Source: Candidatus Bipolaricaulis sibiricus
Lineage (GTDB): Bacteria; Bipolaricaulota; Bipolaricaulia; Bipolaricaulales; Bipolaricaulaceae
Direction: 5' to 3'
Length of the DNA: 64,000 nt
NCBI GenBank assembly: GCA_004102645.1
Contig: CP034928.1
Span: forward strand, 1,542,153-1,606,152
How positions within the stretch are numbered: the first letter of the stretch is position 1; the number at the start of each line of letters is the position of its first letter. The notes below the pieces were generated by a model, which saw only the letters and a list, made by a program, of their open reading frames with translations, was not told the DNA's origin and searched no databases. Below are positions 9,040 through 16,700 of the stretch, one piece after another. A program made the position numbers and the translations under genes.

Positions 9040-10068
9040 ATGGGACAGCACGCGAAGACGTGGACTGAGCTCGCCCTCGTCGACCAGGCGCGGACGGCGG
9101 ACGTGCTCGCCGGGTTCCCGGCCCAGTGTCGGGACGGCCTGGCCCTCGGGGGGCAGGTTCCCCTGGAGGGATTGACCGGGTTCACCCGCGTCGCCTGCCT
9201 CGGGATGGGAGGCTCCGGGATCGCCGGCGCGCTCCTCGGGAGCATCCTCCCCTTCGAGGTCGTGCCCGTGCGCGACTACACCCTTCCGCCGTGGGTCGGG
9301 GCGGAGTCCCTCGCCATCGCCCTGTCCTACTCCGGCGACACCGAAGAGACCCTCGCCGCGTTCGACGAAGCGCGGCGCCGCACGACGCGGCTCCTCGCGG
9401 TCACGTCCGGCGGGGAGCTCGGTCGTCTCTGTGCGAGGGACGGAATCCCGTGGATCGAGATCCCGAAGGGGTACCAGCCGCGGGCAGCGTTGGGGTACCT
9501 CCTGTTCCCTCTCCTCGGCGTCATCGACCGGATCCACCCCGTTCCCGGCCTGGCCGAAACACTGGCCGTGCTCGACGACCTCGCCGCGGAGCTCGCCCCT
9601 GGGTCCGACGAGAACGCCGCCCAAACGCTCGCCCAGGCCCTGTTCGGCCGCGTGCCCCTCGTCTACGGCGCCGGGCCCACCGCGCCCGTCGCGTTCCGCT
9701 GGAAGACCCAGCTCAACGAGAACGCCAAGGCCCCAGCGTTCTGGGCTGAGCTGCCCGAACTCTGCCACAACGAGGTCGTGGGGTACGAGCTCACCCCCCG
9801 CCTGCTCGCCCACGCGACGGTCGTCTTCCTCCGCTCGGGCGGTGACCACCCCCGGGTTGCGCGGCGGGTGGCGATCCTGGGGGAGCTCCTCGCCAACCGT
9901 GGTCTCGACTGGACCGAGGTTGCGGCCCGAGGCGAGAGCCGGTTGGCCCAGCTCCTGTCCCTTCTCTACGTGGGCGACTGGACGAGCTACTACCTCGCCC
10001 TCCTGAACGAGGTCGACCCCGCCCCGGTGGCGATCATCGCCGAGCTGAAGAAGCGCCTCGCCGGGTGA
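9040..10068 (+). CDS. Bifunctional phosphoglucose/phosphomannose isomerase
   Basis: A SIS-fold sugar isomerase interconverting glucose-6-P or mannose-6-P with fructose-6-P; 342 residues, the usual size for the short PGI/PMI family. The first SIS domain has CLGMGGSGIAGALL and SYSGDTEETL. The second carries YGAGPTAPVAFRWKTQLNENAK and ELCHNEVVGYE, matching the family's catalytic Glu/His region. The start is the ATG at 9040 behind AAAGGGGG. It stands alone between oppositely oriented or spaced genes. Confidence 0.88.
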   Translation: MGQHAKTWTELALVDQARTADVLAGFPAQCRDGLALGGQVPLEGLTGFTRVACLGMGGSGIAGALLGSILPFEVVPVRDYTLPPWVGAESLAIALSYSGDTEETLAAFDEARRRTTRLLAVTSGGELGRLCARDGIPWIEIPKGYQPRAALGYLLFPLLGVIDRIHPVPGLAETLAVLDDLAAELAPGSDENAAQTLAQALFGRVPLVYGAGPTAPVAFRWKTQLNENAKAPAFWAELPELCHNEVVGYELTPRLLAHATVVFLRSGGDHPRVARRVAILGELLANRGLDWTEVAARGESRLAQLLSLLYVGDWTSYYLALLNEVDPAPVAIIAELKKRLAG

Positions 10069-10457
10069 ACGTGCGCAGAACGGGGGAGGTCCGACACCAC
10101 GGGTTCTGTAGCGTCGCACCCTGCGTGCGACGCGGGATCGTTGGCGACGAACGGACGGCCGTCGGGCATGAAGGCCGACGCCACAACGGCGGGGTTGCGT
10201 CACGTCGCAGCTCGCCTGCGACGAACGCACGGGGTTCCGTCGCCTCGCACCCCACGTTACGACGGCCATCCCACGACGCCGGACCGTCGCCCAGGGGCCG
10301 CCGCGGGCCGACCCCTGTCCGTCAGGGGGGAGAGGATCCAGCCTCGGGAGACCGGCCAGGGCAGGCCGCGTTGTCCTCTTCCCACAGTGGTCGCATTGCC
10401 GTCGGCACCGGCCCCGCGCCGGAAGGCGCGTCGGTAACATCCATCACCCCTGGAGTC
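10069..10457. other. Intergenic region rich in GTCGCA palindromes
   Basis: I see no supported gene here. The first 200 bases contain three to four copies of a short palindrome described as a separate repeat. The rest (10266-10457) is plain GC-rich sequence leading into the strong promoter at 10458. Confidence 0.5.
10111..10265. repeat. Cluster of GTCGCA...TGCGAC palindromes
   Basis: Perfect copies are GCGTCGCA-ccctgcg-TGCGACGC (10111-10133) and CGTCGCAG-ctcgc-CTGCGACG (10203-10223). A degenerate third has outer arms CCGTCG (10237-10242) and CGACGG (10260-10265). A further perfect copy lies at 7988-8008. The stem is constant and the 5-7 base loop varies, so pairing appears conserved rather than exact sequence. 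They may be REP-like elements or protein-binding sites. Confidence 0.7.
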
Positions 10458-10486
10458 TTGACAGGGGACAGACGGATCGCTACCAT
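10458..10486 (+). promoter_or_regulatory. Strong promoter of the Cys-rich outer-membrane protein gene
   Basis: Consensus TTGACA (10458-10463), a 17-base spacer and TACCAT (10481-10486). Transcription from about 10493 would give a 128-base leader containing the palindrome TTCGGGATCCCGAA (about 10545-10560) and ending in a strong SD. Confidence 0.75.
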
Positions 10487-10620
10487 GACCCCCGTATCCG
10501 CCGAAGAGGGAGGTGGTGTGCCGTAAGAAGAGGACAGACGTTCTTGCGGGATTTCGGGATCCCGAATGTGCGGAAGGCAGTACAAACCGAAATTGACCTA
10601 GGTACAAGGAGGATGGATCC

Positions 10621-11721
10621 ATGAAGCGGGCTCTCGCGATTGCAGTAGCGCTTTGTACGATCGGCGTTGGCGCGTTTGGTCTGGGGACGTTTAGCGGGAA
10701 GTGGGAGGGCGGAATCACGTTGCTCCCCACTCCCACGCTCACGAAGAACACCCTCACCATCAACTACACGGACTTCGGCCTCACGTTCACCGGGGTGCTG
10801 AGCCTCCTCGGCGGCAGTGCCGACACCTTCACCGCCAGCGTGAAGGGCATGTTCGGGCCGTTCAGCGTGAGCGGCAAAATGAACTTTGACTTCGACAACC
10901 CGGCCTACTTGGGCGGCGAGCTGTCCACCGGGTTTGACTTCGGCGGGGTTGGCCTCAGCCTGCTCGTCAACCACTACATGGCGCAGCAGTCACCGCCGTG
11001 CGGGGACTTCCCTGCTGGTCCCAACCTGAAGTACACCTTCACGGGCACCCTCGCGCCGTTCACGGTGAAGGCCATCTTCTGGGACTGCTGCACTGGGACG
11101 TTCTTCTACAACCTGAACGTCGGGTTGAAGGGCGTGGGGCTGTGCTGCGGCGTGACCTTTGACGTCGTGTTCGACTTCCTGAAGACCGGGTTCAACTATC
11201 TCCAGTTCTCGCTCAAGGACTTTGCCGCCATCTGCTGCGGCATCTCCTTCGACGCCACGATCAAGTTCACGATCGACCAGAAGATCGTTACGATCACACC
11301 GAAGTTCGCCGGAATCGGCGATGCCTGCTTCACGGTGTTCGCGGACATCCCGACTGACGCCGAGTACTTGCCGGCTCTCGAGATCTACGGCTGGGCCATC
11401 AGGTGCACGCTCGCCGACTGCAACTACCTCGAGTGGGTCCACGCCGTCGACGTGACGTACCTCACGGCCGCGGGCTACACGTTCGTGGGCGACTCGAACG
11501 AGTACTTCAAGCTCGGCTTCTGCGGCGCCGGCTGCTGCGGCGGGCAGTGGAAGGCCGATCTCGCGGTCTACTTCCAGTCGGATACTCCGGGCGCTGGCCT
11601 GTTCGGCATCGTCGCGCTGGGCTTCAACCTCCAGCTCCCGATCATGTCGAACCTGACCGTGACGGTTGGCTTCAGCAACCCGCCGACCACGTTGACCTTG
11701 GGCTGGACGTTCACGTTCTAG
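10621..11721 (+). CDS. Cys-rich predicted outer-membrane beta-barrel protein
   Basis: A 366-residue secreted protein I do not recognise as a named family. It has a signal peptide (1-20, MKRALAIAVALCTIGVGAFG) and then almost entirely alternating polar/hydrophobic strands. It ends in LGWTFTF; a C-terminal Phe after alternating hydrophobics resembles the BamA recognition signal. Several CC pairs (DCCTG, LCCGV, ICCGI, GCCGG) and single Cys suggest multiple disulfides or metal sites. It has a consensus promoter, a strong SD (AAGGAGGAT, 10606-10614) and an intrinsic terminator, so high expression is likely. Porin-like function is inference. Confidence 0.75.
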   Translation: MKRALAIAVALCTIGVGAFGLGTFSGKWEGGITLLPTPTLTKNTLTINYTDFGLTFTGVLSLLGGSADTFTASVKGMFGPFSVSGKMNFDFDNPAYLGGELSTGFDFGGVGLSLLVNHYMAQQSPPCGDFPAGPNLKYTFTGTLAPFTVKAIFWDCCTGTFFYNLNVGLKGVGLCCGVTFDVVFDFLKTGFNYLQFSLKDFAAICCGISFDATIKFTIDQKIVTITPKFAGIGDACFTVFADIPTDAEYLPALEIYGWAIRCTLADCNYLEWVHAVDVTYLTAAGYTFVGDSNEYFKLGFCGAGCCGGQWKADLAVYFQSDTPGAGLFGIVALGFNLQLPIMSNLTVTVGFSNPPTTLTLGWTFTF

Positions 11722-11745
11722 TCTAGCCTTACTCACGGTGTATCC

Positions 11746-11780
11746 ACGGGCCCCGGACTCCGGGGCCCGTTCCTTTTCGT
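11746..11780 (+). terminator. Intrinsic terminator after the Cys-rich protein
   Basis: ACGGGCCCCGG pairs with CCGGGGCCCGT around a very short loop and is followed by TTCCTTTTCG. This is the best classical terminator in the window. Confidence 0.85.
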
Positions 11781-12013
11781 CTCCCCCAATCCCACTCACC
11801 GCCAAGGTCGGGGAGCACGCCGAGAAACCCCGCGGCCTTGGGCCCTGACACCCAGGTCCCTTGGGGGTTCTTGGTGCCCTCGGGGCGAAAGGATCCCGGT
11901 CCCTCTGCCGCCCCCGGGCCTCGCCGGCGGGGAGGGGGCCCGCGGTTGGGATTCGCCGTATGCTGGCCGTGGGCCCCCAGCGCGCGCCGGCGGCCCCATG
12001 GGAGGTGGTCGCG

Positions 12014-13597
12014 ATGAAGAGGTACATCCTCGCGGGCTTGCTCTTCGTCGCCGTCGTCACGGCGGTCGGGCAAGAGGTGCCCCCTCGGACGAAGTTCGAG
12101 GTGGCGGATCTCCAACTTGTCTCGCACGAGGCGTTGCCCGACGGGACGGTGGCCCACAGCGGTCCTGTCTGCGCGGCGATCGTGATGGCCTGGTTCGCGG
12201 AACACGGATACCCCGCCCTGCTGCCCGACCTGAACGGCGACGGCGTGGTGGACCAGGCGGACACGGTTCTCCTTGCGGCGCGGTTCGCGAAGGACATGGC
12301 GGTCGGGCCCGACCGTCCTGCCCTCGATCCGCGGTTGATGGACGCCCTGGCGCGGTACGTTGCGGACCGCTACCCCCACGAGTTCGTCCTCAAGCTGTGG
12401 GACGACTCGTTCGCGGAGGAGTACCGAACGGTGCTCGGCAAGCCTTTTGCCCCTTCGGATTACCCGGGCATCGCCGTCGAGATCCACCCCAACGCATCGC
12501 ACGCGGACTACACGAAGGAGCTCCTGGCGGGCGAAGGCGTGGTCCTCGGGCTGGGGAAGGAGCGAGCGACGAACACCTTCTTCGTCGGCCGGTCGTTCGA
12601 GTTCGAGGAGAAGACCGACGGCTGGCCGATCGACGTCGTGGACACGGCGGACGACCCGACAGAGGCCGGGGGCCAGGCCCAGGTGTTCCCGACGGTCATG
12701 AAGAGGGGGCCCGAGGGGTGGTGGCTCGTTCGCTATGCGGGCTGGATCCCGCTCGAGTTCATGCTCTCCTTGTCCCCCATCCGCCGACCGGTGATCGGAA
12801 CGGTCCCCGGCCCCTGCCCGACCGGGGCGATCGGCTACGACGTGGTCACGGTGACTTCGGAGTGGGGGAGCTTCCGGGTCGAGGAGTGCGTGACCCGCGA
12901 GGGCGACCGCGACCTCTACACCTACACCGTGACCAACGTCAACTTCGTCTACAATGGGTGCGGAATCTGCGAGTTCTTCGTCCCGAACCTCCACGGCTTC
13001 CCCACGGTGGATCAGTGGGGGCCGGCGGGCTGGCTCGTGAATCCGTTTGGCCCGTGGAGCTGGATTGCGCCGCTGGGGGACTGCGGGATCGCGCCTGGGT
13101 CGGCGGCGGGGTTCGGGTTTTCCGTGCCCGCACCGACGAGCGACACCTGGCAAGGGGCGGCGGCCGCGGGCTGCGCCCAGCCGACGGGCGTGGCCGTCCT
13201 CCTTCCGCCCCAAGTCAAGTTCCGCACCACCGGGCCCGGACCGGGCGAAACCGGGTGTCCCGACCTCGTGGCGCTCAAGCTGACGGCCTGCTGGCGGATC
13301 ACCCCGCGCCAGGAGATCGAAGTCCTCGTCACCGCGATCATCCGAAACGTTGGCCCGACAGCGAGCGGCGGCTTCTGGGTCTGCATCGAGGTCGGATCGA
13401 ACTCCACGGTGGACTACTCCTCAGGCCTCGCTCCGGGAGCGACGTCCACCCTCTCCACCTCGTTGGTCGTCGCCCCTCCCCTTTCGTTCCCGATCTTGGT
13501 TGCGGTGGTCGCGGACTGCTTCTCCCAGGTGAACGAGTGCAGCGAGACCAACAACGAGGCCACGTTCAACGTGGGGCGCGAGAACGCGTGCAAGTAG
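12014..13597 (+). CDS. Secreted protein with dockerin-like loop and possible C39-like fold
   Basis: A 527-residue protein with a signal peptide (MKRYILAGLLFVAVVTAVGQ). Near residue 55, PVCAAIVMAWFAEHGYP resembles the catalytic-Cys helix of C39-like papain-fold proteins. It is interrupted at about 74-90 by DLNGDGVVDQADTVLLA, a Ca-binding half of a dockerin repeat. A hydrophobic domain with many Cys follows, then a C-terminal CARDB-like module (residues about 415-520, ending SETNNEATFNVG). The SD GGAGGTGG lies 5 bases before the ATG. It faces the large protease gene tail to tail. Peptidase activity is unproven; no clear catalytic His is assigned. Confidence 0.75.
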   Translation: MKRYILAGLLFVAVVTAVGQEVPPRTKFEVADLQLVSHEALPDGTVAHSGPVCAAIVMAWFAEHGYPALLPDLNGDGVVDQADTVLLAARFAKDMAVGPDRPALDPRLMDALARYVADRYPHEFVLKLWDDSFAEEYRTVLGKPFAPSDYPGIAVEIHPNASHADYTKELLAGEGVVLGLGKERATNTFFVGRSFEFEEKTDGWPIDVVDTADDPTEAGGQAQVFPTVMKRGPEGWWLVRYAGWIPLEFMLSLSPIRRPVIGTVPGPCPTGAIGYDVVTVTSEWGSFRVEECVTREGDRDLYTYTVTNVNFVYNGCGICEFFVPNLHGFPTVDQWGPAGWLVNPFGPWSWIAPLGDCGIAPGSAAGFGFSVPAPTSDTWQGAAAAGCAQPTGVAVLLPPQVKFRTTGPGPGETGCPDLVALKLTACWRITPRQEIEVLVTAIIRNVGPTASGGFWVCIEVGSNSTVDYSSGLAPGATSTLSTSLVVAPPLSFPILVAVVADCFSQVNECSETNNEATFNVGRENACK

Positions 13598-13609
13598 GGG
13601 ACTCCCTGG

Positions 13610-13631
13610 AGGGGGCACCGGAGTGCCCCCT
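13610..13631 (+). terminator. Hairpin after the dockerin-like gene
   Basis: AGGGGGCAC-cgga-GTGCCCCCT forms a perfect 9-bp stem 13 bases after the stop codon at 13597. No U-run follows, so it may need Rho or simply protect the 3' end. Confidence 0.6.
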
Positions 13632-13728
13632 CTCCCCTCAGCGGGCCCTCGGGGAGCGATCATGGGATCGTTTCCCTTGCGGTGAAGAGCGGCGGCATCG
13701 GGTTGCGGGCGAGCTGCGAGGATAAGGG

Positions 13729-13763
13729 CACGGGGCCCGGACTCCTTCGCCCGAGCCCCGTGA
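13729..13763 (-). terminator. Hairpin after the subtilase gene
   Basis: CACGGGGC pairs with GCCCCGTG, extended by CGG/CCG past a mismatch, 15 bases beyond the protease stop. With the hairpin at 13610 it separates two convergent genes. Neither side shows a long U tract. Confidence 0.5.
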
Positions 13764-13777
13764 AAACTCTGTCCTCA

Positions 13778-16700
13778 CTACGGGCAGCCCGCGTCTCTCT
13801 CACGGTGCTCGATATCCCACCGAATCGTGGTGCAGGTAGGGTAGGTACCGCCTGAGCAGTAGCCTACCTGGAAGTTCGCCGACGGGAGAAGTGCCGGCGC
13901 ACTCCCGCGCAGCAACACGAACGGGTTGTTCGGCGGGTTGGTCTTGCACGTCCGAAGGTAGACGAGGCCGATACGAGCAGCGTGAGTCGCCGGCCTTGCC
14001 ACGCCATCGCCGTCCGTATCCAAGTACAGCGTGAGCTGCATCGAGTTGGCTCCGGAGAGGTCGAAGGCCAGGTCGAACCAGCCCGAGCCGATCGAACCTT
14101 CCCAGGTGAGCTTGGTCAACCCACCGGAGGTGGTGATCGTAGGCGCCGGCGTCGTCCCGGGCGTAAGGACCCGGTTGGCAAACGTCCCTGGAGTCTCCAG
14201 GATCACCTGGAACGGCCGCGGAGCAGCCCAGCTCGGGTCACCGGCCACGGTGACGTGCCACTTGTTCTCCGGGTCGCCCCACACGTAGATCCCCGGCTTG
14301 TCGATCGTCGGCATCCCGGGGAGGGTCGAGGGCGGAGGACCGACCTGGATCGTGCGCGTGGCGGTCCCCGTCGCGCCGAGGTTGTCGGTCACGGTGAGGG
14401 TCACGGTGTACAGACCCGCCGATGCGTAGGCCTTCGTCACGTTGGCCGTCGTCACGGTCGACGTGGTTCCGTCGCCGAAGCTCCAGGCGTAGCTCACGAT
14501 CGTCCCGTCAGGATCGGAGGACCCCGACGCGTCGAACGTGACGTTCTGCCCAGGGTTGGGATTCGCCGGGCTGAACGTGAAGCTCGCCGTGGGCGGCTGG
14601 TTGGGCGGGGTCACCACCACCGTACGGGTGGTGGTGCCGGTCGCCCCCCGGTTGTCGGTCACGGTGAGGGTCACGGTGTACGTTCCCGCCGCGCTGTACC
14701 GCTTCTGGATCTGGGACCCGGTGCCGGTCGCCCCGTCGCCGAAGTTCCACGCCCAGGCGGTGATCGTGCCGTCGGGGTCGCTCGACCCGCGCCCGTCGAA
14801 GGTGATCCACTGGTTCACGAGCGGGTTCGAGGGGGAGAAGGTGAACGACGCCGTCGGCGGCTGGTTCGTGGGCAGAACGATCGTGAACGGGGCGCTGGCC
14901 TCGGCCCACGACCCGCTCGGCACGTTCGCGCTCAGCCACGAACGCACCTGGGACAGGAAGAACGCCCCGTTCGTCGACAGGATCGGGAACCCAGTCCCGA
15001 ACGAGGTGGGGAAGAACGGAATCGCCCGATCGGCGGCGAACCCCACGATCTGCTCGCTTCCCACCGGTTCGGAGGTGGTGTAGGAGTACGCCGTCGTCCG
15101 CGGGAGCTGGGTGGTCCCCGCGGGAAGCTGCGGGCTCGTCTCCCACCGGTTGGGGAAGATGAACACTGCCCGGCCGGCCGCGTCGAGCTCGACGAGGTAC
15201 ACGTAGCTCGCCCGGGACAGGGTCACCGTGACCCGCACCGGCTCGCCCACGGTGTACGTGGACTTGTCGGTGGCCACGGCGAACGCGAGCGGCGCCGCGG
15301 CGCCGATCACCTGCACCTGGCGGGTGTTGTTCGTCTCGTCGCTCTCCGCGACCTGGCTGTAGAAGTCGGCGGTCGCCGTGAACGTCTCGGGCGACGTGGA
15401 CAGGGGCAGGCTGAACGAGAGGTTCGTCTGCGCTCCAGCGGCGAGGGACCCCACGGTTCGATCCTGGAACGGACCGACGCCTTGGAGCCGGACCACGAAC
15501 GACCCGGCGTTCGCCGTCCCCTGGTTCCGCACGGTGACGGTGAAGCTCACCGTCGACCCCACGGTGGGGTTCGTCGGGGTCCACACGATGTTCGTGACCA
15601 CCAAGTCGGGCTGCGCTGGCGCGGTGACCGTGACCTGGCGGGTGTTGTTCGTCTCGTCGCTTTCCGCGACCTGGTTGTAGAAGTCGGCGGTGGCGGTGAA
15701 CGTCTCCGGCGACGTCGTGAGCGGCAACGTGAACGTCCGCGTCACCGACGCCCCCGCCGCCAACGACGGCACGCTCTGATCCGACGGCGAGCCGGCACCC
15801 TGGACCCGCACCACCGACGAGGCCGCCGAGGCGGTGCCCTGGTTCCGCACGACCACGGTGAACGTGATCGTCTGGCCCAGGTTCGGGTTCGTCGGGGAGT
15901 GGGTGATCGACTGGATCACGAGATCGGGGAGCGCGGGGGCCTGGATGACGAACGAGGCCGAGAGCGTCCCCGCGTTCTGGGTCTGGAGCTCGACGGTGTA
16001 GGTTCCCGGTGGAACCTGGGCTCCGAAGCTGTCCCGCCCGTCCCAGGTCCACGATCGGGATGTGCCGGGGGCCACGGGGGTGATGACCATCGCCGCGAAC
16101 GGCGTGAACACCACCTGCCCGCCGGAGTTCCGGATGGCCCATGGGGCGGCGTTGGGAAGATCCACGGTCACGCTACCCGTGTTGTGCAACGTGATGCCGA
16201 CCGTTTCGCCTACGACGTAGCTCGCCTTGTCCGTGGTGAGCTGGGCCTGTGGCGGAGGAGCCTGACCGACCACGGTGACCTGCCCGGTGTTGTTCGTCTC
16301 GTCGGACTCCGAAACCTGGTTGAACACGTCCGCCGTCGCTGTGAACGTCTCGGGCGTCGTCGACAGCGGCAGCGTGAACGTCCGCGTCACCGATGCCCCC
16401 GCCGCCAGCGAGCTCACGCTCTGGTCCTGCGACGGTCCCGTCCCCTGCAGCCGCACCGTGAACGCCCCCGCGCTCGCCGTCCCCTGGTTCCGCACCGTCA
16501 CCTGGAACGTGACCGTCGACCCCACCGTCGGGTTCGTCGGACTGTGGGTGATCGACTGGATGACGAGGTCGGGCTGAGCCGTCGGTTGGGGTGAGGCCAC
16601 GAGCCGCCCTGCCCCGAACGCGTACGGGTCTCCCATCGCCACGCAGAACGACAGGATGCGGCTCGTGAGGGTCGCTCGGGTCAGAGCGGCGTTCTCCGCC

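Noticed and set aside
14330-16573. Regularly spaced repeats suggesting a CRISPR-like array
   Set aside because: Units are 270-318 bases, in frame and encode PKD and CARDB domains, so this is protein module duplication.
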